A stretch of 64,000 nucleotides of DNA from positions 17,298 to 81,297 of the forward strand of contig CAKPCB010000006.1 of NCBI GenBank assembly GCA_934141245.1, read 5' to 3'. Of the stretch, positions 26,601-34,818 are shown in pieces. Made by a program: the position numbers and the translations under genes. Source of the DNA: an uncultured Bacilli bacterium. GTDB taxonomy: Bacteria; Bacillota_I; Bacilli_A; RF39; UBA660. The notes under the pieces were generated by a model, which did no database searches, was not told the DNA's origin, and saw only the letters and a list, made by a program, of their open reading frames with translations. Each line of letters begins with the position of its first letter. The stretch's first letter is position 1.

Positions 26601-27424
26601 ACAGAAGTAAATGTTTCAACTATTGCTTCTTTCATAGCTTCTTCTTTATTAACTGAGGAAGTTTTCTTATTCTCGTAAGAGTGATATAAAAAGATTGAAA
26701 AATCTGTTGTTACGCCAAGTTGCAATACTGCTACAAGTGCTTTGGTAATATAGGATATTTCTCCAAAAAGTATGTTACTACCTAAGTTGAATATAATTGC
26801 CATTCCTATATTTCCAAGTAATAATAATGGAACAATATATGAATCAAGTGATAGCTCTAACACAATTAAACAAAGTACAACCGCTATCACTATATAAATA
26901 GCAATTTCTTTTTCTGATAAATTCATAGTATCTAATACCATAGCACTCATGCCACTTACCTTAACCTTATCAGATGAAATATCTTTAATTTTTTCTATTG
27001 CGTTAATTGTAGATGTTGATGATGTTGAATCTTTAAAAGTTACAAATAACAAATCAGTATTGTCTTGATGAAATTTTTCAACTATTTCATTTGGTAACAT
27101 TTCTATTGGAACATTTGTACCAATAACATCATAAGCACTAATTACTTTATTAACGCCTTCTATTTTTTTATACTCCTTCTCTAGTTTTATTAAATCTTTG
27201 CTACTCATATTTTCAGTTATTATAACAGAATATGCACCCATCCCAAAATCATTTGTTAAAATATTTTGCCCTTTAACAGTCTCGATGTCTTCTGGTAAAT
27301 ATACTAAAATATCATAATTTATTTTAGTTAATTTAATACCAACAAGTGAAAGTACAAATAGAACAAGTGATATTACTAAAATAACAATTTTATAATCACA
27401 AATTTTCTGTGCAAACTTTTTCAT
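23609..27424 (-). CDS. MMPL-family exporter fused to a secreted YhgE-like domain
   Basis: 1271 aa from the ATG at 27422-27424 (GGAGG 6 nt upstream). Residues 1-~685 form a full RND/MMPL transporter with two repeats, each with a large outer loop and about six helices (LQLGVTTDFSIFLYHSY and LGTIQLGATIDYAILM carry the acidic residues in mid-membrane). From residue 690 the frame continues into a second protein-like region: a signal peptide (ATGLILSLACTPLSTFA), a beta domain and a coiled coil of Ala/Glu/Thr repeats (~1100-1200), like YhgE/Pip-type extracellular parts. A ribosome binding site and ATG remain at the junction. It is divergent from a TetR gene, which likely controls it. The substrate is unknown, probably lipid or drug. 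Confidence 0.88.
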   Translation of the reverse strand: MKKFAQKICDYKIVILVISLVLFVLSLVGIKLTKINYDILVYLPEDIETVKGQNILTNDFGMGAYSVIITENMSSKDLIKLEKEYKKIEGVNKVISAYDVIGTNVPIEMLPNEIVEKFHQDNTDLLFVTFKDSTSSTSTINAIEKIKDISSDKVKVSGMSAMVLDTMNLSEKEIAIYIVIAVVLCLIVLELSLDSYIVPLLLLGNIGMAIIFNLGSNILFGEISYITKALVAVLQLGVTTDFSIFLYHSYENKKTSSVNKEEAMKEAIVETFTSVMGSSLTTIAGFLVLCTMNLTLGKDLGLVMAKGVFLGVISVITLFPSLLLVFDNLITKTKHKPVAFHFKKLNEFVIKHHKVIFILFLLLLIPTYLANSKVDVYYKIDQSLPDTLDSIVANTELKEKFNIVSPEIILVDKNMKADKQEKMINRIKEIDGIDFVLSFSELEKLGLTENMLPSEVTKIFESNNYQMLLINSTYDIATNELNNQVLEVNKIIKEYDSKGILAGEGPLMRDLVTISDEDFNNVNYSSIICILLIMLVVLKSISLPILLILSIEFAIFTNMSISYFSGVVLPFVAPIVLGTIQLGATIDYAILMTTNYFRMRKEGIEKKQAMLQTTNYCSNSIFVSGMCFFAATFGVGVYSDLEMVGSLCTLISRGAIISMLVVITVLPSILLIFDSLILKTTYGMKGKINMKNKKNLSKKIIATGLILSLACTPLSTFALSKEETVYTKLDSYGSVKSITVNNHLINDENLNSIEDYSELENILNISNDNKFTKTNNKLIWDSKGSDIFYQGTTKKTLPLSLNISYKLDGKEMKLEDMLGKSGKVTITLKYQNKDKHGSLYTPFVVTMSTLIDGENNSDVAVTNGKVVNNGTKNVVIAIATPGLYDSLKIKELEKTDTITLSYKTKSFSLSSIYQVVTPKLIDSSDLDVFNKLNSLYNSVDTLQSSMNSINDGANTLKGGSNELKTKLMSNIDLLSKDNSDALSDDDLKNIDEKTKLTISKRFDENRKNAIMQSAWDQTKTDLAKSDDKTIEKYVISSVEEAVNTSVKSAITSYLTSHPEKINDYQICENAKAQKDLTEEAEKSCKNISDIDLIIKTATEAATASATKTAKLTTNYIAESVSKKVAVTVAEQTAYEVAREVAKETSVEVANEVKKVSTEKVKSSLTTLYNGIDSLDNGINLLSESLNKFNKEGINKISSLTNNEAKPLTNRVKELSRLSNNYSSFAEKSNSTKGNTKFILVIDSVNAKKEEVVKQNVSKKVTFIDRIKNLFK

Positions 27425-27600
27425 TTTTTTCCTCCATTCGATGTAATATTTTATTCTCTTTATAAAAAAATACATCAACAAAAACAAAAAACAGTTTTTT
27501 ATCCAACAATTATTCTAAAGTGTATGTATAAATAAGCAACACAGTGTTTTTTAGTTTACAAATTAAAAAAAATGAATATAATTATATTTGGTGATTCAAT

Positions 27601-28167
27601 ATGAATAAAAATGACTTAAGAGTAATTAAAACAAGAAACATTTTATATAACACTTTACTTGATTTAATGAAAGAAAAATCTTTTGAAGAAATAAAAGTAT
27701 CTGATATTTGTTCTCATGCTCTTATAAACAGGTCCACATTTTATTCTCATTATGAAGATAAATATGAACTTTTAGCAGATGCTATTAACGACCTAAAAAA
27801 TTCACTTATAACTCAATTAGATAAAAATAAAAACATCTCTAATACAAGAGAGTATTATTTAGAGATGATTAAATTATTTTTAGATTATATCGAAGAAAAA
27901 AGAGATGTATACCTATCAGTAATGATTAATAATAGAAATAGTGTTATGGTGGATATTATATATGATGTACTTGATCATGATATTACAAAAAGATTAAATG
28001 ATGTAGAAAGTAATGAATACAATAAAGTACCTGCAAATGTTGTTGCTAGATTCTATTTAGGTGGTGTATTTAATATTGGAATAGAATGGTTAAGAAATGG
28101 TTCTCGTTATTCAAAGGATGAAATAATTAATTATTTAAATCTATTAATACCAAAAGATTTAAGCTAG
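27601..28167 (+). CDS. TetR/AcrR-family transcriptional regulator
   Basis: 188 aa. The N-terminal HTH reads LRVIKTRNILYNTLLDLM, then FEEIKVSDICSHALINRSTFYSHYEDKYEL, the classic TetR helix-turn-helix. The C-terminal ligand domain contains FYLGGVFNIGIEWLRNGS, as in the TetR_C_8/DhaS-type group. GGTG lies 7 nt before the ATG. It is divergent from the MMPL exporter with a 176-bp gap, the usual layout for a repressor of an efflux pump. An 11-bp palindrome AACACAGTGTT lies at 27538-27548 but is short for an operator. Confidence 0.93.
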   Translation: MNKNDLRVIKTRNILYNTLLDLMKEKSFEEIKVSDICSHALINRSTFYSHYEDKYELLADAINDLKNSLITQLDKNKNISNTREYYLEMIKLFLDYIEEKRDVYLSVMINNRNSVMVDIIYDVLDHDITKRLNDVESNEYNKVPANVVARFYLGGVFNIGIEWLRNGSRYSKDEIINYLNLLIPKDLS

Positions 28168-28186
28168 TTTAAGGCTTAAATCTTTT
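28152..28186. terminator. Bidirectional terminator between tetR and ymcA
   Basis: Thirteen-bp perfect stem AAAAGATTTAAGC/GCTTAAATCTTTT with a 9-nt loop (28152-28164 with 28174-28186). T-rich flanks on both sides serve the convergent genes; the tetR stop is in the loop. Confidence 0.85.
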
Positions 28187-28520
28187 AATTTGTTATATTA
28201 TTTATATGTTTTTCCAAAATATCTTTAATTACTTGAAATCTGGTATTAAGATCTTCTTCTAAATATGTATATCTTACATAATCAGGATTAGAATTTAGTT
28301 TTTTTATTTTTTCATCAATTTGCTCTTCTAAATTAGTAATATCCTTTTTATAAACACTATTTCTTACAAGTTGCTTTTGTAAAGATTTAACATCATTAAT
28401 GAGTGTCATTATACTATCATTGCTTAACAACATATTCTTTAACTTTGTATATTCAATATAATCACTTGAATTTTTTATACTATCTATTAACTCATCAGTT
28501 TTAATAAGGATCTCATTCAT
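28185..28520 (-). CDS. ymcA: YmcA/YlbF-family protein (RicA-like)
   Basis: 111 aa from the ATG at 28518-28520 (GGAG 6 nt upstream). It is all-helical, with two charged coiled-coil helices: SSDYIEYTKLKNMLL then VKSLQKQLV, and a C-terminal NPDYVRYTYLEEDLNTRFQVI. This is the YlbF/YmcA fold. In Bacillus, YmcA with YlbF and YaaT forms the RicAFT complex, which directs RNase Y and promotes sporulation, biofilm and competence. Its position directly after miaB (8-bp overlap) is the B. subtilis order, supporting YmcA rather than YlbF. Confidence 0.82.
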   Translation of the reverse strand: MNEILIKTDELIDSIKNSSDYIEYTKLKNMLLSNDSIMTLINDVKSLQKQLVRNSVYKKDITNLEEQIDEKIKKLNSNPDYVRYTYLEEDLNTRFQVIKDILEKHINNITN

Positions 28521-29922
28521 ACATTTCTCCATCTAAACTCCAAGTTTTAGCATCAGTAATTTTTACTTTAACTATACTACCAATAGATTGTTCATCACCA
28601 ACAAAATTTATTAATTTATTTGTATCGCTATATCCAAATAGTTTTCCTTTATCATTTATACCTTCTACTAAAACATCTACTACCTTATTTAGCATTTTTC
28701 TATTGCTTAATAAGAAGTATTTATTTAATTCTTCATTTAGCTTATATAATCTATTTTCTTTTTCAGTTAGTGTTACTTTATCTTCTAGTTTAGCAGCAGC
28801 AGTACCTTCTCTTGGAGAATATATAAATGAAAATGCATTATCAAACTTACATTCTTGTACCAAATCTAATGTTTCATTAAAATCCTCTTCTGTCTCATTT
28901 GGGAATCCTACTATTATATCGGTGGAAATTGTACAATTTGGTATTCTCTTTTTTATTTTGTTAAACAACTCTAAATATTCTTCTCTTGTGTATCTTCTTC
29001 CCATTAGCTTTAATATTTTATTTGAACCAGATTGAACAGGAAGATGTATATATGGCATTATATTTGGATATTTTGCTATAGTATCAATCATGTTATCAGT
29101 AAAATCCCAAGGATGACTTGTAACAAATCTAATTCTTGGAATATTTGTTTTGCTTACATCTTCTAACAAGTCTTCCATTCCATAGTTAATATCTAAATCC
29201 TTACCATATGCATTTACATTTTGTCCTAATAGTGTTACCTCTTTATATCCTTCTTTTACAAGAGATTTTACTTCATTAACTATATCTTCTGGATTTCTGC
29301 TTCTTTGCTTACCTCTAGTAAATGGTACTATACAATATGTACAAAACTTATCACATCCATATATTATATTTACATAAGCCTTGTACTTATTTGCTCTCTT
29401 TACTGGAATATTTTCTACAATATCTCCTTCTGTACTAAAAACCTCTATTATTTGACTTCCCGTATTAAAGTTTTCTAAAAGTAAATCAGGCAACCTTTCT
29501 ATATTATGAGTTCCAAATACAAAATTAACATATTTATATTTTTTTAATATTTCATCTACAACTTTTTCTTCTTGAGCCATACAACCACATAAACCAATAA
29601 CCAAATTAGGATTTGACTCTTTCAAATGTTTTAGTCTTCCTAGCATACCAAAAGCTTTATTATGTGCATTCTCCCTAATACTACATGTATTTAAAAGCAC
29701 TAAATCTGCTTTTGTATAATCTTGGCATTCACTGAATCCCATTTCTTCTAAAAGAGCTTTTAAGTTTTCTGTATCATGTTCATTCATTTGACAACCATAT
29801 GTTTTTACAAAATAACTTTTTCCAACCCCAATATCTTTAACATTTATATTAGTTCTATATATTTTATTTATTACTTTCTCTCTATTTCTTTTTTTTGCTT
29901 GTGCAAGATTTGGTAAATTCAT
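28513..29922 (-). CDS. miaB: tRNA-2-methylthio-N6-dimethylallyladenosine synthase MiaB
   Basis: 469 aa from the ATG at 29920-29922. The N-terminal MTTase domain has KTYGCQMNEHDTE and NTCSIRENA, each with a cluster cysteine, and IGLCGCMAQE. The radical-SAM CxxxCxxC is GCDKFCTYCIVPFTRGKQRS. The C-terminal TRAM domain ends VGSIVKVKITDAKTWSLDG. It adds a methylthio group to i6A37 of tRNAs reading UNN codons. It is co-transcribed with ymcA. Confidence 0.97.
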   Translation of the reverse strand: MNLPNLAQAKKRNREKVINKIYRTNINVKDIGVGKSYFVKTYGCQMNEHDTENLKALLEEMGFSECQDYTKADLVLLNTCSIRENAHNKAFGMLGRLKHLKESNPNLVIGLCGCMAQEEKVVDEILKKYKYVNFVFGTHNIERLPDLLLENFNTGSQIIEVFSTEGDIVENIPVKRANKYKAYVNIIYGCDKFCTYCIVPFTRGKQRSRNPEDIVNEVKSLVKEGYKEVTLLGQNVNAYGKDLDINYGMEDLLEDVSKTNIPRIRFVTSHPWDFTDNMIDTIAKYPNIMPYIHLPVQSGSNKILKLMGRRYTREEYLELFNKIKKRIPNCTISTDIIVGFPNETEEDFNETLDLVQECKFDNAFSFIYSPREGTAAAKLEDKVTLTEKENRLYKLNEELNKYFLLSNRKMLNKVVDVLVEGINDKGKLFGYSDTNKLINFVGDEQSIGSIVKVKITDAKTWSLDGEMYE

Positions 29923-29959
29923 GTAATCACTTCTTTCTATATAATTATATAACAATCTT

Positions 29960-29989
29960 TAAAAAAGAAAAAGTACTTTAAAAGTACTT
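29960..29989 (-). terminator. Rho-independent terminator downstream of the ankyrin gene
   Basis: Stem AAGTACTT/AAGTACTT (29971-29978 with 29982-29989) followed on the minus strand by TTTCTTTTTT. It lies about 50 bp after the ankyrin gene and in front of miaB. Confidence 0.75.
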
Positions 29990-30038
29990 ATATATATTCA
30001 TTGCTTGCTAATTATTATCATGTTTTTAATTTTTAAAC

Positions 30039-30725
30039 TTAGGCCGATTGTATAACATTATTTATCATCTCGTTAATACCAGATGGTTTATTATTAATCA
30101 ATCTATCCTTTATATATTCGAAATTTTCTTTTATAATGCTAATTAACTTTTGCATTGTTGGTAACAATGATTTATCTTCTAAACTATCGATTATAATTTC
30201 TAGATTAGTTAATTTTGTATATTTACCATATTTATTAGTATCAATATAAGTTTTGTATAAATTCTTAAATGAAACTATATCTATATTGTTAAATCTTTTA
30301 TCTTCAAGTATTTTTATTGCAGTGTATATATAATTATCATTTATTGCCTTATCTAATATTGTCTCGCCACTATTATTTCTTATGTTCGGTAAAAAACTTT
30401 TATTCTTTACCAATGCTTTTATTATATCTAATACATTAACATAGTTTATTGTTGCCAATAAATGTGCAAATGTATCACCATCATAATTTTGATGATTAAC
30501 ATCAAAGTTTTTATTTTTCATATGCTTTAACACTAAGTTATACTGACCTCTTTTTAAAAGTTTCATTAAAACAGTGTTACCCATATCATCGCAAGTATTT
30601 ATATCAACTATTTTTTTTGATAATAATTTGTCAACAAATTCAAAATGATCTTCCTTAATAATTTCAAAAATCAGGGAAGGATCATCACTACAAGCAAGCA
30701 TAGTTTTTGCTTCATCATAAAACAT
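30039..30725 (-). CDS. Ankyrin repeat protein
   Basis: 228 aa with at least three ankyrin-like repeats: DMGNTVLMKLLKRGQYNLVL, NYDGDTFAHLLATINYVNVL and NNSGETILDKAINDNYIYTA, followed by about 90 helical residues. There is no signal peptide or membrane segment, so it is predicted cytoplasmic. AGAGGTG lies 8 nt before the ATG. Ankyrin proteins mediate protein binding; the partner is unknown. It is monocistronic, with no functional link to its neighbours visible. Confidence 0.85.
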   Translation of the reverse strand: MFYDEAKTMLACSDDPSLIFEIIKEDHFEFVDKLLSKKIVDINTCDDMGNTVLMKLLKRGQYNLVLKHMKNKNFDVNHQNYDGDTFAHLLATINYVNVLDIIKALVKNKSFLPNIRNNSGETILDKAINDNYIYTAIKILEDKRFNNIDIVSFKNLYKTYIDTNKYGKYTKLTNLEIIIDSLEDKSLLPTMQKLISIIKENFEYIKDRLINNKPSGINEMINNVIQSA

Positions 30726-30777
30726 CTTAAATACACCTCTTATTTCGCGTGACAGTTATGTATTTTAGCATAAAATA

Positions 30778-30809
30778 CAAAAAAAGTCAAATTTAGACAT
30801 CTGACTTTT
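30778..30809 (-). terminator. Rho-independent terminator after the small 67-aa gene
   Basis: Stem AAAAGTCA/TGACTTTT (30782-30789 with 30802-30809) followed on the minus strand by U residues; it is about 50 bp after the 67-aa gene. Confidence 0.7.
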
Positions 30810-30855
30810 AATAAATTGGTTTACACAATTATACATTTATGTGTTTATTTTTAAG

Positions 30856-31059
30856 TTATTTTCTCTTTTTAAATATACTTTTAACTTTCTTTTTATCCTT
30901 ATTTTGTCTAGAGAAACTAAAGTCTACATCATTTTGCTCTTTAACCACTTTATAAAGTGTTTCATACATTGGTGGAATTGATTTAAAGCAATGTGGATTT
31001 TCCTCTATAAATTTATTTGTTTCTTCTAATAATTCTTTTTCTTCATCATCAAATTTCAT
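30856..31059 (-). CDS. Small hypothetical protein, acidic N-terminus and basic tail
   Basis: 67 aa, not recognised. The first 30 residues are acidic and helical (DDEEKELLEETNKFIEE) and the last 20 are strongly basic (QNKDKKKVKSIFKKRK). There is no hydrophobic segment. AAGGAT lies 8 nt before the ATG and a terminator follows, so it is a plausible real gene. The basic tail could contact nucleic acid or the membrane surface; this is not shown. Confidence 0.6.
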   Translation of the reverse strand: MKFDDEEKELLEETNKFIEENPHCFKSIPPMYETLYKVVKEQNDVDFSFSRQNKDKKKVKSIFKKRK

Positions 31060-31098
31060 ATTAAATCATCCTTATTTCACATATTATATTATAATTTT

Positions 31099-32409
31099 TT
31101 ATTTATTTAAGTACTTTTTTAATACCTTAACAATTTCAATACTAGCTGGTTTAGCATTCGTTCTATTTACATAATAATCATGAAATGCCTCTGCAATTGT
31201 TTCATCATATATATATTTCCCATTTCCGTCTCTTACAATAGCATATTCGGAAATTGTTGACTTAAATTTATCAACACTCTCATATTGCACATTATCAGTC
31301 TTTTTGTAATTTTCAAATGCTTCATTAATTATTTTCTTAGAAAATGTACCATTATTTGAATCGGTTATTAACTTTGAATAACTAGAATAATTCTTCTTTT
31401 CTAGTAAAATCAATTCACTTAGTTTACTAGTGTTTTTATATTGTGCAAGAAAAGATAAATAGTGTCCAAATTCATGTGCTACTATAGAATTTTTAGTAGC
31501 ATTAGGTGGAAAATATCCATAAGCCAAAGAGTCTTCAATACTTGCATCAAAATATTTTAAATTAAGAAAATAATTTGCATTTAAGAAAATAGACATTTTA
31601 TATACATTAGGGTATGTATTAATAGTGTTAGACTTTGCAAATAAAGTTGCAGATACAAATGATGCTATATAGTTTGTATATTCTGGAGTATTAATTAGTG
31701 TCAAATTAGTAAGATAACCTTTAATATTAGGAAACTCACTATAAATTGTTGAAATAACATTTTCTAATTCTTTTGCAAATTCATAATCTAACTCGCAAAG
31801 ATTAACCGCAACTATATCATATTTTTCTTCTATATCACTTTCTACTTCTTTTACTCTAGTATCTTCACATTTTGCCTTTTGATTATTTGAATCTTTAACT
31901 ATTAGATTTGTTGCATCTTTTACATTATTTATCTTAACACCTTTATATACATTATCAGTAACAACTTTAGTTTGATGTTCTCCAACATTTTCAATGATCT
32001 TATTTTGATAATATGCAGCACCTGCATTAAATTTAAAAGTATTGGTTTTAGAAAATATTGCAAACACTAAAACAATTAACAATATAGAGCCTGATAGTAT
32101 TGATACTATTAAAAAAAGTTTATTCTCTTTTCTAGTTTTAAATTCCTTCTCTACTTTGGGACTATATGTTTCTTTTAACAATGAATCCATATCTTTTTTT
32201 TGATAATCTTCTTGTTTTTCAATAGGCTCTAATCCAATAACTGCATCAGATAGATTATTCTCAGTAATTACAGTGTTATTACTTTTAACCTCCACACTTT
32301 GATTTAAATTACTGTCTACCACACTTTTTGTATTATTACCAGTTAAGCTAAGCATATCACTAGGAGGTGTTTGATAATTATTAGTTTTATTTTCATCTTC
32401 ATTATACAT
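31099..32409 (-). CDS. Membrane-anchored HExxH metallopeptidase-like protein
   Basis: 436 aa from the ATG at 32407-32409 (AGGAGG 7 nt upstream). A cytoplasmic N-terminal ~97 residues, rich in Asn/Gln/Ser, is followed by one helix (about 98-119) and an outer domain. The zinc motif VAHEFGH is at ~311-317; ETIAEAFHDYYV ~95 residues later offers the third ligand. This is not a named family to me. Two cysteines (181 and 205) may pair. It starts 4 nt after the PsbP-like gene, within the run HtrA-like, PsbP-like, metallopeptidase. The likely role is an extracellular protease or matrix/envelope maturation factor (inference). Confidence 0.62.
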   Translation of the reverse strand: MYNEDENKTNNYQTPPSDMLSLTGNNTKSVVDSNLNQSVEVKSNNTVITENNLSDAVIGLEPIEKQEDYQKKDMDSLLKETYSPKVEKEFKTRKENKLFLIVSILSGSILLIVLVFAIFSKTNTFKFNAGAAYYQNKIIENVGEHQTKVVTDNVYKGVKINNVKDATNLIVKDSNNQKAKCEDTRVKEVESDIEEKYDIVAVNLCELDYEFAKELENVISTIYSEFPNIKGYLTNLTLINTPEYTNYIASFVSATLFAKSNTINTYPNVYKMSIFLNANYFLNLKYFDASIEDSLAYGYFPPNATKNSIVAHEFGHYLSFLAQYKNTSKLSELILLEKKNYSSYSKLITDSNNGTFSKKIINEAFENYKKTDNVQYESVDKFKSTISEYAIVRDGNGKYIYDETIAEAFHDYYVNRTNAKPASIEIVKVLKKYLNK

Positions 32410-32413
32410 AAAA

Positions 32414-32968
32414 CTACCTCCTAAACTCAATTGTCCCAAAAACCTCTTGGAAACTATCAAGTAATATATCAAAATATTCATATTTTGAAGTAAAGTTTAC
32501 AACACATAAATCGTTATTATTTCTGATAATAATAATCATTGATTCGGCATTATCATTATCATACTGAGTTTCATATAATAACTTATATCCTTCATATTGA
32601 TTTTTTGAAATATATTTTTTTTCTTGATTAAGCAACTTATAATCACTGTTTTGTTTTTCAATATCATATCTTACTTCTTCTTTTATTTGCTCAATACTTG
32701 AATTTACTAGATTACTGCTTAACTTATTTACTTTAATCTCTATAATTGCACCTGTCTTATGTGTAAGTGCTACAACATCATTATCTATCTTATTTAATTT
32801 CCATGTTTTATCGTAATTAAACTTTATATCATCATTTTTATAATTTTTTAACAATGCACCATTTTTAAATATTACTATCCAAAGTATAATTGTAACTATA
32901 GCCAAAGAAAATATTATACAAATTCTAATTAATAATTTCTTTTTTTTATCTAATATTTCCTGTCTCAT
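32414..32968 (-). CDS. Membrane-anchored PsbP-like domain protein
   Basis: 184 aa. One N-terminal helix (about 14-34) is followed by a beta domain outside the cell: DIKFNYDKTWKLN, IEIKVNKLSSNL, YEGYKLLYETQYDND, IIIIRNNNDLCVVNFTS and FQEVFGTIEF. The strand pattern is that of PsbP/MOG1-like proteins, often found as lipoproteins or regulatory extracellular domains. It overlaps the pseudo-HtrA gene by 4 bp (ATGA), so the two are translationally coupled. Function unknown. Confidence 0.6.
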   Translation of the reverse strand: MRQEILDKKKKLLIRICIIFSLAIVTIILWIVIFKNGALLKNYKNDDIKFNYDKTWKLNKIDNDVVALTHKTGAIIEIKVNKLSSNLVNSSIEQIKEEVRYDIEKQNSDYKLLNQEKKYISKNQYEGYKLLYETQYDNDNAESMIIIIRNNNDLCVVNFTSKYEYFDILLDSFQEVFGTIEFRR

Positions 32969-34800
32969 AATAAACTACCCTCAGTCATAATAATAATCAA
33001 ATAATTAAATTCTTTCATTAGTATTATTTTTTTATTACCTTTTTTATACATCTTTTTCTCAGTATAATCTATAACTTTCTTGTATCCATCTTTTTCTAAA
33101 TTAGCAACAAAGTCTAAAGTATAATCAAAACTATCAATATATGGATAAGTTTTATTATCATATCTTAAACTAACAACCTTATCATAATAGCTAGCTTTTA
33201 CTAAATCAAGAAAAATTGAATCACCAATATTTCCAATCTTTTTATATTTATCCCATACTTTTTTGGAAATACTATTAAGGATCTTTTCTGTGTTTTCATT
33301 TTGATAAAAATAATCCTGTTTTAATTTTTCTAAGTCCTTTGCCTTTATATTTGCATAACTTGTCTTTAGAATTTCTTGTTGTAATCTTAATAAATTAACA
33401 ATCGATGAAGCATTTGAAACCTCAGAATTAACAAGTTTAGAAGTGTTCATTCCTATCACTTCACCATTCAAATTAAATAAAGGAGATCCCCAATCATTTT
33501 TAGATAATGGCATAACACTCACAATTGAAGAAGAATCATTTATTGATGATGCAATACCAGATAGTGATGTTAATCCAACACCTGTTTTACTTGTAATTGT
33601 AATTACTGGATCACTTACAGCTGGTAAGCTACTAGAAAGTTTTACTCTCTTATTAACTGATTTATTTAATTTTAAAACAGCAATGTCTAAATCCGAATTT
33701 ATAGATATAACCCCTAAAATTTTATAAGCATTATTATCTATATCCGTTACAACAATTGTTTGTCCATTAATAAATGAATTTTCTAAATAACTCCATGATG
33801 TCACTATAGTGCCGTTTCCTAGAAAAAAACCAGTTGCTCTATTAACAACAGCAGAATTTGAAATAGTATTTAACATGACAATATTTTTTGAATTATTATT
33901 ATATATTTTTTTTATGTCTTCATCACTTAAATTATTTAACTTACTATAACTATACATAGCATTACTAGAAATATATTTACTTGATGCAACTATATCATTG
34001 GGTTTTTCTGAATCTGATGATTTAGATATATATTCATTAATTGTATTAATGTTTTCTATGCTTACTTTATCTAAAACATATTTTTTGTTTACTAATTTAA
34101 AATAATAATTAATAGAAGCTGAATCATACTTATCTTTTTTATTTATTTTAGCATTTTTAACTGTCACATTAGAGACAATATAATTACTAGAGTTAGAAAC
34201 CTCAACCTTATCAATTTTATCATATGTTATAGTTAATTTACCTAACTTGTATTTTTGGTTTTTATATCCTATAAAGAAATCATTCGTTACCAAATTTTTA
34301 ATTTCTTTTTTTGGATTTTTTACAAATACCATTGGTGTTATCTTTTTTGAATAATCAATTATATATTGTCTATTTTTTTCTTCATCATCTTTCTCTTTTA
34401 TTGATTTATTGTCTATAGAATAATCTAAATCACCTTCTATATTTTTATTCTTTGTATTATCAGAAGGATTAATATCATCAGATTTAATTATTGATTTATA
34501 TGATTTTACTATTTCTTTGTATTCCTCTAAATTCATATCTAAACTTATATATACTTGTTGGAATATATACTCAACGATAGTAGGTAGAAAAAATATTAAT
34601 AAACATGCAATTACTCTATTTCTAATGCTTCTTAAAGTACGACTAACCATATCATTATCGTTAGATAAAACAGCTTTAGCTAAATCTATTGTGACAAATA
34701 AAATAAGTCCGATTGGAACAACGATATGAATAATATTAAGAATCTTCCCAATGAATGAAAATATTGGTATTAAAGATTTATTTATTTCTAGAATATTCAT
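32965..34800 (-). CDS. VirB2-like membrane domain fused to a degenerate HtrA-like protease
   Basis: 611 aa from the ATG at 34798-34800 (GGGGGTG 6 nt upstream). Residues 1-85 carry two helices in the style of the short VirB2/TrbC-like proteins of Firmicutes (VPIGLILFVTIDLAKAVLS, then RNRVIACLLIFFLPTIVEYI). A Lys/Asp-rich linker follows, then a beta region (~155-260), then a trypsin-like domain (~305-480). The Asp is kept in SDLDIAVLK, but the His position reads TSWSYLEN and the Ser position reads KNDWGSPLFN, so the active site is lost. The C-terminal ~130 residues are unrecognised. It is likely a binding or scaffold protein outside the membrane, translated with the PsbP-like gene downstream. 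Confidence 0.7.
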   Translation of the reverse strand: MNILEINKSLIPIFSFIGKILNIIHIVVPIGLILFVTIDLAKAVLSNDNDMVSRTLRSIRNRVIACLLIFFLPTIVEYIFQQVYISLDMNLEEYKEIVKSYKSIIKSDDINPSDNTKNKNIEGDLDYSIDNKSIKEKDDEEKNRQYIIDYSKKITPMVFVKNPKKEIKNLVTNDFFIGYKNQKYKLGKLTITYDKIDKVEVSNSSNYIVSNVTVKNAKINKKDKYDSASINYYFKLVNKKYVLDKVSIENINTINEYISKSSDSEKPNDIVASSKYISSNAMYSYSKLNNLSDEDIKKIYNNNSKNIVMLNTISNSAVVNRATGFFLGNGTIVTSWSYLENSFINGQTIVVTDIDNNAYKILGVISINSDLDIAVLKLNKSVNKRVKLSSSLPAVSDPVITITSKTGVGLTSLSGIASSINDSSSIVSVMPLSKNDWGSPLFNLNGEVIGMNTSKLVNSEVSNASSIVNLLRLQQEILKTSYANIKAKDLEKLKQDYFYQNENTEKILNSISKKVWDKYKKIGNIGDSIFLDLVKASYYDKVVSLRYDNKTYPYIDSFDYTLDFVANLEKDGYKKVIDYTEKKMYKKGNKKIILMKEFNYLIIIMTEGSLL

Positions 34801-34818
34801 ATATTGCACCCCCTTCCT

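Noticed and set aside
27538..27548. Palindrome AACACAGTGTT between the MMPL and TetR genes as TetR operator.
   Set aside because: Only 5 bp per arm; such a repeat is expected by chance in AT-rich DNA and no second copy was found.
33480..34485. Ser439 of the HtrA-like protein as catalytic serine (in GSPL).
   Set aside because: It aligns with the second glycine of GNSGGPL, not with the nucleophile, which is Trp437; the His is also missing.
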